64,000 nt of DNA from NCBI GenBank assembly GCA_040772685.1, contig JAXGXQ010000002.1:253636-317635 (forward strand), in the 5' to 3' direction. Position 1 is the first letter of the stretch, and every line of letters starts with the position of its first letter. This DNA is from JAXGXQ01 sp040772685. Lineage in GTDB: Bacteria; Bacillota; Clostridia; Saccharofermentanales; UBA5734. Made by a program: the position numbers and the translations under genes. A model generated the notes under the pieces. The model did not search any database. It was not told where the DNA came from and saw only the letters and a program-made list of their open reading frames with translations. Below, piece after piece: positions 17,773 through 26,756 of this stretch.

Positions 17773-18927
17773 ATGGAACGCCCTTACGATATTTTCGGCC
17801 AGTTTTTCAGTAAGCTTCAGGAGGAAGAGGCAAATATGCAAACGGTCAACCTGATGGTTGTCGGCAAGACAGGTGTTGGCAAAAGCACCCTGATTAACAG
17901 CGTTTTTCGAGAAAACCTTGCGGACACTGGTATAGGCACGCCGGTAACCAGGCATTTGCAGAAAATCACCAAAACCGGTGTGCCCTTAACATTGTACGAC
18001 ACCCGCGGACTGGAACTGGACCAGGCTGTACAGCAAGAAGTTGAACAGGAAATTCTGGACGAAATCGAAGCCCGCTTCCGGGTTGGCGCTTCAGAGCATT
18101 TTATCCATATGCTTTGGTATTGCATTAACAGCGGCACCCGTCGGATTGAAGCTTTTGAAATTGAATGGATTCGCGCGTTTGCCGCGCGGCTGCCAGTAAT
18201 TGTTGTGCTGACGCAATCAGTTGGCAAGGATTACAAAGAGCTGGCAAAGTATATTCGCGAATTGAATTTACCCGTAAAAAGCATCCATCCTGTGTTAGCC
18301 CGCGATTATGAAATTTCCGATGACATCATACTGCCCGCGTTTGGCTTGCGTGAGCTTGTTGATACAACCTTCGAATGCCTGCCGGAAGCCGTTCGTACCG
18401 CGTTCATTAACGCCCAGAAAGTAAATGTGCAGCGCAAACTGGAGACTGCCAATCGTTCGGTGCTGCCTTTTGTCACGGCGGCATTTGCGGAAGGCTATAA
18501 TCCTTTGCCGTTTGCTGACGCTGCCTTGCTGGTGCCTACTCAACTGGCAATGCTGGCCAGGCTTACAGTTGTTTTTGGGGTACCGGTAAACAAGACACTG
18601 ATGACCTCTATTATTTCCGCAGTGTTGGGAACAGGTGGCGCTACCGCCATCGGCCGGACAATTGTGGCTAATATTTTTAAGTTCCTGCCGGGTGTCGGCT
18701 CCTTAATTGGCGGCACAATTAACGCCACTACTGCTGCAATAATTACCGCAGCGCTGGGTTTGGCTTATAATCAGGTTATGGCTGCTCTTGTCCGGCGTAT
18801 CTACGCGGGTGAAAGTGTCTCAGAAGCGGAGATGGTCGCCATGATGAAAGACAGATTCAGCGAACAGATGAAACGCGGCAAAGAACTGCTCAAACCCGGG
18901 CAAAATGAGGACTCAGGAGACGAATAA
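17773..18927 (+). CDS. Membrane-associated GTPase with C-terminal DUF697-like region
   Basis: A 384-residue protein. The P-loop GKTGVGKS is at about 31-38 and the G3 motif DTRG at 76-79. At the G4 position VVLTQSV is seen instead of NKxD, as in some Era/IRG-like GTPases. The C-terminal third (about 240-370) is hydrophobic and Gly/Ala-rich (GTGGATAIGRTIVANIF, LIGGTINATTAAIITAALG), like DUF697/YcjF membrane regions. I chose the ATG at 17773 because AGGTGAGG precedes it; an in-frame TTG farther upstream lacks a site. The stop overlaps the next ATG (TAATG), so the pair is translationally coupled. Function unknown; such GTPases often work at membranes. Confidence 0.8.
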   Translation: MERPYDIFGQFFSKLQEEEANMQTVNLMVVGKTGVGKSTLINSVFRENLADTGIGTPVTRHLQKITKTGVPLTLYDTRGLELDQAVQQEVEQEILDEIEARFRVGASEHFIHMLWYCINSGTRRIEAFEIEWIRAFAARLPVIVVLTQSVGKDYKELAKYIRELNLPVKSIHPVLARDYEISDDIILPAFGLRELVDTTFECLPEAVRTAFINAQKVNVQRKLETANRSVLPFVTAAFAEGYNPLPFADAALLVPTQLAMLARLTVVFGVPVNKTLMTSIISAVLGTGGATAIGRTIVANIFKFLPGVGSLIGGTINATTAAIITAALGLAYNQVMAALVRRIYAGESVSEAEMVAMMKDRFSEQMKRGKELLKPGQNEDSGDE

Positions 18928-19619
18928 TGGAAAGTTACACAGGCCAGGATTTTGAATTCACGATTACTAACGCAGAGCTGAGGCGCCACTTAAGACTGGC
19001 AAACGATCCGGAAGATGAGGATTATCTTCAGGCAGTTGCCATGCTGGATGAAGCTCTGGCTTGTTCCCGTCCCCGTTTTGCGTACGCCGTTGCAGCGATT
19101 GATAAAATCGAAGCTGATTATGTAGAGGTTGAGGGGCACCGCCTTGATTCAGCACTCGTAAGTAAGAATCTGGCGAATGTCCACAGGATTTTTCCGTATA
19201 TTGCCACCTGTGGCCGTGAAGCTGAAGAATGGTCAAGCCAATACACCGACATAGTTGAACATTATTGGGCGGAAAATATCAAAATTCTGCTTCTGGGCAA
19301 GGCGATGTCCGAGTTGCGCCATGTGGTTCAGCGTCGTCATTTCCCCAAGGCGAATGCGACGCAGGGAGAAATGGCCAGAATGACTCCTGGTTCCTTGCCC
19401 GCTTGGCCGTTGACGCAGCAACGTGCACTTTTTGCGCTCATGGGCGACTTGCCTGCGCAAATAGGTGTAAGCCTTACTGAATCCTGTTTAATGCTGCCTG
19501 CCAAATCAGGCTCGGGCTTCTTTTTCACCAGCGAGACAGATTTTGTCAGCTGCAGATTTTGTCCATTGCTGAACTGCCCGAACCGAAGTGCCGAATATCA
19601 ATCGGAGGTTTTGCTTTAG
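18927..19619 (+). CDS. Vitamin B12-dependent methionine synthase activation-domain-like protein
   Basis: A 230-residue stand-alone protein. The block MTPGSLPAWPLTQQRALFAL, then IGVSLTESCLMLPAKSGSG, matches the activation (reactivation) domain of cobalamin-dependent methionine synthase. The C-terminal CRFCPLLNCPNR adds three cysteines spaced C-x2-C-x4-C, not part of the classical domain, that could bind a metal or Fe-S cluster. It overlaps the upstream GTPase gene by one base. Such separate proteins are thought to serve corrinoid methyltransferases by reductive reactivation; pairing with a GTPase here is a contextual hint only. Confidence 0.75.
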   Translation: MESYTGQDFEFTITNAELRRHLRLANDPEDEDYLQAVAMLDEALACSRPRFAYAVAAIDKIEADYVEVEGHRLDSALVSKNLANVHRIFPYIATCGREAEEWSSQYTDIVEHYWAENIKILLLGKAMSELRHVVQRRHFPKANATQGEMARMTPGSLPAWPLTQQRALFALMGDLPAQIGVSLTESCLMLPAKSGSGFFFTSETDFVSCRFCPLLNCPNRSAEYQSEVLL

Positions 19620-19708
19620 CGGGATTTAAGTTGCAGGCTGAAAAACATATTCCCGCCAAGTTGCAAATCAGGCCGCATGATCAGTAAAATAAAGGCGACA
19701 TCTGTGCG

Positions 19709-19747
19709 TTGACGACTACTGGTTAGTATATTAATATACCGGTATAT
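19709..19747 (+). promoter_or_regulatory. Promoter overlapped by two interlocking palindromes (rpiB-transketolase operon)
   Basis: A -35 TTGACG (19709-19714), a 17-base spacer and a -10 TAATAT (19732-19737). Two perfect 14-bp palindromes overlap the -10 and the start region: GTATATTAATATAC (19726-19739) and ATATACCGGTATAT (19734-19747). This is a typical place for a repressor operator, and GntR-type operators often look like this. The ribosome binding site GGGAGGTG follows. Confidence 0.6.
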
Positions 19748-19772
19748 ACAAGTAAACCTGGGAGGTGTTTTT

Positions 19773-20222
19773 ATGAAAGTAGCAATTGGTTGTGATCCGA
19801 ATGCATCTGAGCTGAAAAAGCTTCTGGCAGCTTACATTAAAGAATTAGGGCATGAGGTTGTCGATTACGGCAGTGACGACCCAATTTACGCTAACGTCGC
19901 TTTTAAGGTCGCGGAAGAAGTTGCAGCCGGTGTTTGCGACCGCGGTGTGATTATCTGCGGTACGGGCATTGGTGTAAGCATCGCGGCAAACAAAGTAAAG
20001 GGAGCTTACGCCGCCTGTGTTTCCAATATTTACCAGGCCGAACGTGCGGCTTTGAGCAACAACGCTAATATTATCACCATGGGTTCGCAAGTTCTCGGCA
20101 GCGAGCTGGCCAAGCGTTTTGTCAAAGAGTATCTCAGCTTGACTTTTGACCCCAACTCCCGCTCGGCGCCTAAGGTTGAGCGTATTGTTGATTACGAGAC
20201 CGAACATGGCACCTGTGAATAA
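19773..20222 (+). CDS. rpiB: RpiB/LacAB-family sugar-phosphate isomerase
   Basis: A 149-residue isomerase of the ribose-5-phosphate isomerase B family (MKVAIGCDPNASELK at the N terminus and the CGTGIGVSIAANK anion-binding loop with its catalytic Cys). It probably interconverts ribose 5-phosphate and ribulose 5-phosphate, or a related tetrose/hexose phosphate. It is the first gene of an operon with both transketolase subunits, which favours a pentose-phosphate role. GGGAGGTG is well placed before the ATG. Confidence 0.88.
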   Translation: MKVAIGCDPNASELKKLLAAYIKELGHEVVDYGSDDPIYANVAFKVAEEVAAGVCDRGVIICGTGIGVSIAANKVKGAYAACVSNIYQAERAALSNNANIITMGSQVLGSELAKRFVKEYLSLTFDPNSRSAPKVERIVDYETEHGTCE

Positions 20223-20250
20223 CATAGGAACTGTGAAAGCGAGGTAAGGT

Positions 20251-21120
20251 ATGGCGATTTCCTGGGAAGTCCTCTCACTGCAACTGACAGCTGCGAAATG
20301 CCGACAGAATGTCCTGCGCATGATTAAAGCCAGCGGACACGGGCATTTAGGCGGCGCCTTCTCCAGCATGGAGATAGTAACGGCTCTATATTTTCACACG
20401 ATGAATATCCATCCGGCTGATCCCAAAATGCCGGACCGCGACCGCTTCCTGTTATCTGCCGGCCACAAAAGCATGGTACAGTACGCAGTTCTAGCTGAAC
20501 GCGGCTTTTTTGAAAAAAGTATTCTCGATACCTATGGCAGTCTGCACTGCAAACTGCCCGGGCATCCCGACATGCATAAACTGCCCGGGGTTGAGGCTAA
20601 TACCGGCGCACTCGGGCATGGCTTGTCGATTGCTTGCGGGATGGCAATGGGCTTGAAGCAAGACAAGAAAAAATCACGGGTATTTGTTGTCATGGGCGAT
20701 GGCGAGCTCCCGGAAGGTTCCAACTGGGAAGGTGCTTCTGTGGCCTCACATTTTAAACTGGATAACCTTGTTGCATTTGTCGACTATAACGGCTTGCAGA
20801 TCAGCGGTAAAGTTGAGGATATCATGAACATGAGTCCGATCGACGAGCGCTTTAAGGCGTTTGGCTGGGCTGTAAAGACTATTGATGGTAATGATATGGC
20901 TCAGGTTGTGGATGTGCTCGATTCAACACCTCTGGAGGAAGGGAAACCGAGCGTTATTATTGCTCGTACTGTTAAGTCAAAAGGCTTGTCCTTTGCAGAA
21001 AATGATCCCGCTTACCATTTCTGGAGCCCGTCAGCTGCTGATCTGGAGAAAGCCGAAGCTGAAGTTGCGGCAGCAATTGAAAAACTTGAAACTCAGCTGA
21101 AGGGGAGGATGGAAGCATGA
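20251..21120 (+). CDS. tktN: Transketolase, N-terminal (thiamine diphosphate-binding) subunit
   Basis: A 289-residue protein equal to the first half of transketolase. The ThDP motif GDGELPEGSNWEGA and VDYNGLQISG are present, as are GHGLSIACGMA and SAGHK. It forms an active enzyme with the next gene product, moving two-carbon ketol units in the pentose phosphate pathway. It overlaps the C-terminal subunit gene by four bases (ATGA), which ensures balanced translation. GAGGTAAGGT precedes the ATG. Confidence 0.92.
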   Translation: MAISWEVLSLQLTAAKCRQNVLRMIKASGHGHLGGAFSSMEIVTALYFHTMNIHPADPKMPDRDRFLLSAGHKSMVQYAVLAERGFFEKSILDTYGSLHCKLPGHPDMHKLPGVEANTGALGHGLSIACGMAMGLKQDKKKSRVFVVMGDGELPEGSNWEGASVASHFKLDNLVAFVDYNGLQISGKVEDIMNMSPIDERFKAFGWAVKTIDGNDMAQVVDVLDSTPLEEGKPSVIIARTVKSKGLSFAENDPAYHFWSPSAADLEKAEAEVAAAIEKLETQLKGRMEA

Positions 21121-22052
21121 TTGGTGAATATTTCGATCCCCGTAAAGAATTTGGTAAAGCTGTTACTGAGCTGGCGGCCGAAAATGAGCGGATAGTTGTT
21201 ATCTCCGCTGACAGCGGTAAAAGCTCCGGCTTCGGTGATTTTGCCAAACTTTATCCGGACCGGTACATTGAACTGGGCATTATGGAGCAGGGGGCCGTCG
21301 GAGTTGCGGCAGGCCTGGCTTCAGTAGGTAAAATTCCTGTCTTCTGCGCGATAGCACCGTTTGTCACTGCCCGTCCTTTTGAAATGGTGCGCAATGACCT
21401 GGGCTATATGAATCAAAACGCTAAACTGGTTGGCCGCAACAGTGGCATAACCTATTCCGATCTTGGCGCTACCCACCATTCGCTGGAAGATTTCGCGATC
21501 ATGCGCGTAATCCCCGGCATGGTCGTGCTGGCTCCGCAGGATCCCACTGAAATCCGCTCCGCTGTAAAAGCCATGATTGAGCATGAAGGCCCGGTTTACA
21601 TGCGCATCGGCAATCCGAAAATTCCTGAATTGTTTGAACCACGCCCGTTTGTAATCGGCAAAGGCAGTATTTTACGTGATGGTACAGATGTCACGATTAT
21701 TTCAACTGGCTCAACCACAGAAGCCGCCCTCAAAGCAGCTACTGCCTTAAGTGACCAGGGCGTTGATGCGCAGGTTCTGGGCATGCCGACTGTCTGTCCT
21801 ATAGACAGCGAGTTGATCCTGGAGGCTGCTCACAAAACCGGCCGCATTATTACTGTAGAAGAACACTATGTGGATGGTGGCCTGGGCACAATGGTGGCAG
21901 AAGTAGTCAGTTCCGAGTACCCGGTGCAAGTCAAGCGTCTGGGAATACCTAAAGCTTATGCTACTTCCGGCCCCTATGACGAAATTCTCGCCTGTTATGG
22001 CCTGGATGCTGACGGCATCACCGATTCAGTATTGAACTTCGTCAACGAATAA
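21117..22052 (+). CDS. tktC: Transketolase, C-terminal subunit
   Basis: A 311-residue partner of the N-terminal subunit, holding the pyrimidine-binding domain (ELGIMEQGAVGVAAGLA with the catalytic Glu, TYSDLGATHHSLED) and the C-terminal domain (VEEHYVDGGLG). Last gene of the rpiB-tkt operon. Split transketolases are common in Clostridia and Archaea. Confidence 0.92.
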   Translation: MIGEYFDPRKEFGKAVTELAAENERIVVISADSGKSSGFGDFAKLYPDRYIELGIMEQGAVGVAAGLASVGKIPVFCAIAPFVTARPFEMVRNDLGYMNQNAKLVGRNSGITYSDLGATHHSLEDFAIMRVIPGMVVLAPQDPTEIRSAVKAMIEHEGPVYMRIGNPKIPELFEPRPFVIGKGSILRDGTDVTIISTGSTTEAALKAATALSDQGVDAQVLGMPTVCPIDSELILEAAHKTGRIITVEEHYVDGGLGTMVAEVVSSEYPVQVKRLGIPKAYATSGPYDEILACYGLDADGITDSVLNFVNE

Positions 22053-22436
22053 GCTAATCCGATAAGCTTCTTCGACCAACAGCGAAATTTCGCTAGTTAA
22101 ATTTTTATTTTATCAAGGCCCTCTGGCAGCAGTGATATACGACTCAACTAGTGGACAGCAGACCAGTAATTGAGGGTGTAGATCAGGGCAGTCGGGGGGC
22201 CTTCGTTTGACTTAAGCACCCGATCAATGCTAAGATTAATACCTGCCAATGAAATAACCAAATTGTGCTTTCTGTGCATTTTCGCCGAAGATCCACAATA
22301 TTGCCCTGGGCGCATTAATTTCATAGGCGTCAATGTTTCGCTGCGTCCTCAGCGCGAAACCGGTAATGCTGCTGACTAATCAAACGGTCGCGGCTTTCTG
22401 TGTTTGCCTGCGGAAGCTACCAGGAAAGGACCCAAG
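22053..22436. other. 384-base intergenic region, no gene recognised
   Basis: The segment holds a weak inverted repeat, AGCGAAATTTCGCT (22081-22094), followed by a T-rich run, possibly the transketolase operon terminator. Closer to the zinc-ribbon gene an imperfect hairpin (TTTCGCTG pairing with CAGCGCGAAA, 22338-22361) lies in its presumed leader. A 61-codon reading frame on the minus strand (22148-22333) has no ribosome binding site or recognisable product. I see no RNA gene. Confidence 0.4.
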
Positions 22437-22748
22437 ATGCCAGACAAGAACCTAGTTTGTAAAGAATGTAAAGACGAATTTATTTTCACTGAGAGCGAAC
22501 AGAACGAATTCCTCGCGAGAGGTCATATGAACGCTCCAAGCCGTTGTCCCGGCTGCCGTGAAGCCCGTAAAGAGCTTCGTGCCACCATGCCGGCAAACCA
22601 TCCGAATTTCCAGCAGAACGGCAGGAGAGAACGTGATATGTTCCCGGCAGTTTGTGCTTCATGCAATAAATCAACCACAGTTCCATTCCGCCCAAGAAAC
22701 GATAAACCAGTTTTTTGCCGCGAATGCTATCAGGGACGCAGACGCTGA
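22437..22748 (+). CDS. Small zinc-ribbon protein
   Basis: A 103-residue basic protein with paired cysteine knuckles: CKEC near the N terminus, CPGC about 30 residues later, then CASC and CREC near the C terminus, ending GRRR. The N-terminal part resembles the probable zinc-ribbon domain of small bacterial proteins. I use the ATG at 22437 because AGGAAAGGA precedes it. Function unknown; nucleic-acid binding is plausible from charge and zinc sites. Confidence 0.75.
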   Translation: MPDKNLVCKECKDEFIFTESEQNEFLARGHMNAPSRCPGCREARKELRATMPANHPNFQQNGRRERDMFPAVCASCNKSTTVPFRPRNDKPVFCRECYQGRRR

Positions 22749-22785
22749 AATAAAGTCATACTGCATAATAATCCACCACGCACAG

Positions 22786-22811
22786 CGGACAGTTTACTGT
22801 CCGTTTTGTTT
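22786..22811. terminator. Intrinsic terminator after the zinc-ribbon gene
   Basis: CGGACAG / CTGTCCG stem (22786-22792 and 22797-22803) with a TTTA loop, then TTTTGTTTT. It lies between convergent genes. Confidence 0.8.
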
Positions 22812-22874
22812 TGCCACGGGAAGCATTATTTGCCGCGAAACTTTGATGGCTAATTTGCAGCGAAAGTATGATTA

Positions 22875-23783
22875 TCAGCCTTTTGAATTAAGTCGGATGC
22901 TGATTTCTCCGCTGTCCAGAAACTCCTCCCGGCCGTCCTCGAAGCGGACCAGCAAATGACCGGAATCATCTATATCCAGGGCAAAAGCCGGGGAGTTGCC
23001 CAGAGGAGTATGAACCATTATCTGTTTGCCGATAACAAAAGAACGTTTTTTGTAAGCTGCGATTATGGCAGGGTCAGACAAATTTCTGTAGTAGTGCCAG
23101 AAACTGTTGAGGATAGCTGCGATCAGGCGGTTACGAGCTGCTTCAATTTTCGGTTCAGCAGCAAAAACTGAAGTTGCGCTATTCCGTATGTCCGCAGGGA
23201 AGCCGCCAGCTGGCTCAAAAACATTAATACCGATACCGAGGGTGACGAATGCCAGTTTACCGCCTTCCGGCGCAAAGGATGCTTCTGTAAGAATCCCGCA
23301 AACCTTTTTCCCCTCCAGGTACACATCGTTAACCCACTTGATTTGCGCTTCTCGGTTAGCTATCTCTTCAATAGCCTCAGCTACAGCGACTGCGGCGGTG
23401 ACGGTTAATAAAACAGCTTTTTCAGCCATCAGTTCCGGCCGCAGCAGCATACTCAAATAAATTCCCGTTCCGGCAGGCGAGTAAAAGCTCCGGCCCAAAC
23501 GGCCTCGTCCTTCAGTTTGTTCTTCAGCGATTACTGTGAGCCCTTCCGGCGCGCCGGCCGCAGCCAGATCTTTTACAATCCGGTTGGTTGAACCGACTGT
23601 TTTACGCACATCCAGCCGCAGCTCCTTAGCTCCGCCGGCAAGGTGTCGCATGATGCCATCGGCAGACAGGATATTAGCGGCCGATATGATATTACTGGAT
23701 TTATTATTTAATTCTTTATTTAATTCGTCACTATTAAGTTTCATTGCCATATTATGATTTGAGGACTTCAAATCGTCAACCAA
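22875..23783 (-). CDS. birA: Biotin-[acetyl-CoA carboxylase] ligase (no N-terminal HTH)
   Basis: A biotin protein ligase that attaches biotin to biotin-dependent carboxylases. The biotinyl-AMP loop GRGRLGRSF, IKWVNDVYLEGKKVCGIL and GIGINV are all present, followed by the small C-terminal SH3-like domain. The first 45 residues are Asn/Ser/Lys-rich and not a helix-turn-helix, so it should be a class I enzyme that is not a DNA-binding repressor. The start is uncertain: the longest frame begins at a TTG at 23783, while ATGs at 23750 and 23744 are alternatives; none has a clear ribosome binding site. Confidence 0.88.
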   Translation of the reverse strand: MVDDLKSSNHNMAMKLNSDELNKELNNKSSNIISAANILSADGIMRHLAGGAKELRLDVRKTVGSTNRIVKDLAAAGAPEGLTVIAEEQTEGRGRLGRSFYSPAGTGIYLSMLLRPELMAEKAVLLTVTAAVAVAEAIEEIANREAQIKWVNDVYLEGKKVCGILTEASFAPEGGKLAFVTLGIGINVFEPAGGFPADIRNSATSVFAAEPKIEAARNRLIAAILNSFWHYYRNLSDPAIIAAYKKRSFVIGKQIMVHTPLGNSPAFALDIDDSGHLLVRFEDGREEFLDSGEISIRLNSKG

Positions 23784-23898
23784 TCCGCTTTTTTGATAAG
23801 TTCCTGCAATATTAAGATTTTCTCAATAAATCAATGTTGACCAGAGGGTACAATTAGCTCAGTTGCGATAAATGAAGTATGAAACTGGAGAACATGCA

Positions 23899-24588
23899 AT
23901 GTATCGAATTCTGATCTGTGATGATGACCCGGAAATTCTGGAGGCTATTTCGGTTTATCTGCAAATGGAGGGGTATCAGACAGTTAAAGCTGCGTCCGGT
24001 ATCGAAGCCGTTAAACTGATGGCTGAGGATGGCCACAATTTTCAACTGATTGTGATGGATTTGATGATGCCGGATATGGATGGCATGCAGGCAACGCGGC
24101 TGATCCGTGAAGATTTCAATTTGCCGATCCTGATGCTGACCGCCCGTTCCGAGGAACAGGATAAGATTAAAGGCCTGAATATTGGCGCTGATGATTATCT
24201 GACCAAGCCGTTCAGTCCGATGGAACTGCGCGCCCGTGTGCGGTCGCTATTGCGCCGGTATACCAAACTCGGCAGTTTAACGGAACAAGCTGCGACATAT
24301 AGTTATAGCGGCCTGGTGCTGGATGATGAAAGCAAGTCGGTTACTGTTGACGGTGATCCTGTTAACCTGACTGCATCTGAATATAATATTGTGCTTTTTT
24401 TACTTAAGAACAAAGGCAAGATATTTTCTTCAAGCCAGATCTATGAGGAAGTGTGGGGCGAACAGGCTTTGGGCAGCGAAAATGTAGTCGCTGTTCACAT
24501 CCGTCACATCCGGGAAAAGATTGAGATTAATCCTCGCGAACCACGGTATATCAAGGTTCTATGGGGTCAGGGATACAAAATTGGCTGA
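23899..24588 (+). CDS. OmpR/PhoB-family response regulator
   Basis: A 229-residue two-domain regulator. The receiver domain has the acidic pair in ICDDDPEIL, the phospho-acceptor Asp near 54 (VMDLMMPDMDG), LTAR and DYLTKPFS with the conserved Lys. The winged-helix DNA-binding domain occupies about 130-229 (SEYNIVLFLLKNKG, VAVHIRHIREKI, RGQGYKI-like end). I place the start at 23899, after CTGGAG. It is followed by its cognate kinase gene after 46 bases. Confidence 0.92.
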   Translation: MYRILICDDDPEILEAISVYLQMEGYQTVKAASGIEAVKLMAEDGHNFQLIVMDLMMPDMDGMQATRLIREDFNLPILMLTARSEEQDKIKGLNIGADDYLTKPFSPMELRARVRSLLRRYTKLGSLTEQAATYSYSGLVLDDESKSVTVDGDPVNLTASEYNIVLFLLKNKGKIFSSSQIYEEVWGEQALGSENVVAVHIRHIREKIEINPREPRYIKVLWGQGYKIG

Positions 24589-24634
24589 GCACAGCCGCTT
24601 GCTTCCAAAATAATATTAAACGGGAGACTACAAA

Positions 24635-26680
24635 ATGTGTAAACCAAGACACTCTGTCATTTTCAAATTGATGATATTTTTCCTTACAACAGCTTTAGTT
24701 GCTGCTATGTTGATCTCCGGCGTGATAATCGTTAATGCTAATCATGATGAATTCGTGCCGACAACCGAGTTCACCAGCAGCAAGCGTCTGGGAAATTTCC
24801 TGCAGGGAGCGGTTAATTTGATGCCCACTGTAGAGAACAGTCTTGCCGGCCGGTGGCCTGAAGACGGGATAGTTGAAATGCGTGATTTGCCGGAACTGGC
24901 GCCGGATCTGGATCTTGGGTTATATTGGATTCTGCTGGACAGCAACCTAAAGCTGCTTTACCGCGATAACAAGACTGGCAATATCATCACCAACATCGAA
25001 AGCACTCAGGCTGGAACTGAGCTTGACTTCAAGTCTGCAACTTTCACCAGTGAGTTACTAAAGAATAATTACGCGTTCCAGCTTGATTTCAAGAAAGGCA
25101 GCATTAACCTTAGCGAGGGTTTGACCTCGGCGGATGTACCGCCGCAACTGCAGCAAATAAGCATGTATCAGGCTGGCAGAGACGCGAATATAACTATTGT
25201 TCTCGATACAAGTTTCAGCAAGCTTGACCATATAAGAAATGGCTCAATCGAATACAGCAGGCAACAAAACTGGACAATATACGCTTTGATTATTCTGGGC
25301 GTCTCCTTGTTGCTGTTTCTGGCAGCCTGGATATTTCTGATTCGCTTTGCCGGCAGCCAACAGGGAACCAGCAAGATACAGCTCTCCTGGTTTGACCGGA
25401 TTTACGGTGAAATTATCCTACTGGCAGTTGCTGCTATGGCAATAATTACGCTTAGTGCTGCGTCGTACTTTTTCTATAACTTCGGTTCATTGTTTGGCGG
25501 TGACCCACTGGATTACTTAGCTCTTATTCTGGCATTTTATGTAGCCGGGAGCATACTCTTCCTCTCTTTAATTCGGCGCTACAAAGCAGGTATTCTCTGG
25601 CAGCAGACCCTGACAGCAACTTTACTCCGCATCGGCAAGAAGTTCTATGACAATCGTAAGCTGCTCTGGAAAGCCATTTTGCTCTACACCGCTTATGTAT
25701 TCTTTATTTTTGCAACCGTTTTCCTGCTTGCTGTTACAAGATTTGACAGCGCGCTTTTTCTCCTCTTTCTGGCAGCGCTCGTTATCCTGCCGGCGGTACT
25801 CATTCTGCTGCCCGCTTCCCGCTGGATCGTTCAGTATCAAATGGTAAATGACGCTGCAGCAAATTTGGGACTGAATTCTTTTAAGTTGAGCGAACCAATT
25901 GAAAAGCTGCCGGTCGACCTGCGAAGTTTGGCAGATTGCCTCAGCAATACGCAGGCTCGGATGCAGCAGGCTGTTGCTGAACAATTAAAAAGCGAACGCT
26001 TGAAAACCGACTTGATTTCCAATGTTTCACACGACCTGCGGACGCCGCTTACTTCCATTATCAGCTACATCGATTTATTGAAACAGGAGCCGGAGGGATC
26101 GGTTAAAACCGCAGAATATCTTGATGTCCTGGATCAGAAATCTCAAAAACTCAAAATTCTGACTGACAACCTGTTTGAAGCTGCCAAGGCTTCTTCCGGA
26201 AATTTGCCTGTCAAAATGAGCAATGTCAACCTCAATGAGCTGGTCAGCCAGCTTTCGGGTGAATATAGTGACCGACTGGAAGCAGCTAAACTCACTCTGG
26301 TGGTCAAACAACCCCAGGCAGAAAGCGGTGAAAACCTGCCGCTGGCAATAAGCAGCGACGGTAACCATATTTCACGTATCCTGGACAACCTGATGACTAA
26401 TGCGATCAAGTATTCATTGTCAGGAACGCGTGTTTATCTGGATTTGTACACCGAAGAAAATAAGGTGACACTCGAGCTGAAGAACATCTCGAAGGACAGC
26501 TTAAACTGCTCTGTGGAAGAACTGAGCCAGCGCTTTGTTCGAGGTGACGAATCCCGCCACTCCGAGGGTTCTGGCCTGGGACTCGCGATAGCATCCAGCC
26601 TGGCAGAAATTCTTGGCGGTGAATTGAATTTCAAACTTGACGGGGATCTTTTCAAAGCAATTTTGCAACTGCCGCGATAG
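24635..26680 (+). CDS. Multi-pass membrane sensor histidine kinase
   Basis: A 681-residue kinase. Membrane segments are visible near 11-33 and 213-235 (enclosing an external domain of about 180 residues), plus an unusual extra hydrophobic bundle near 255-400. Then come HisKA with phospho-accepting His near 465 (ISNVSHDLRTPLTSII), the N box near 585-595 (DNLMTNAIKYS) and the G box GSGLGLAI near 645. Partner of the response regulator just upstream. GGGAGA precedes the ATG. The signal is unknown; the extra helices could sense the membrane or bind a partner such as the lipoprotein encoded next. Confidence 0.9.
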   Translation: MCKPRHSVIFKLMIFFLTTALVAAMLISGVIIVNANHDEFVPTTEFTSSKRLGNFLQGAVNLMPTVENSLAGRWPEDGIVEMRDLPELAPDLDLGLYWILLDSNLKLLYRDNKTGNIITNIESTQAGTELDFKSATFTSELLKNNYAFQLDFKKGSINLSEGLTSADVPPQLQQISMYQAGRDANITIVLDTSFSKLDHIRNGSIEYSRQQNWTIYALIILGVSLLLFLAAWIFLIRFAGSQQGTSKIQLSWFDRIYGEIILLAVAAMAIITLSAASYFFYNFGSLFGGDPLDYLALILAFYVAGSILFLSLIRRYKAGILWQQTLTATLLRIGKKFYDNRKLLWKAILLYTAYVFFIFATVFLLAVTRFDSALFLLFLAALVILPAVLILLPASRWIVQYQMVNDAAANLGLNSFKLSEPIEKLPVDLRSLADCLSNTQARMQQAVAEQLKSERLKTDLISNVSHDLRTPLTSIISYIDLLKQEPEGSVKTAEYLDVLDQKSQKLKILTDNLFEAAKASSGNLPVKMSNVNLNELVSQLSGEYSDRLEAAKLTLVVKQPQAESGENLPLAISSDGNHISRILDNLMTNAIKYSLSGTRVYLDLYTEENKVTLELKNISKDSLNCSVEELSQRFVRGDESRHSEGSGLGLAIASSLAEILGGELNFKLDGDLFKAILQLPR

Positions 26681-26756
26681 CATCTGGTTACTGTTTGAGT
26701 TATCATTGATAGAAGCGGATTCAAGTCGGCAATATTTTGATAACCTGGGTAATTTG

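Noticed and set aside
22148..22333. A 61-codon minus-strand frame in the intergenic region after transketolase
   Set aside because: No ribosome binding site and no family resemblance.
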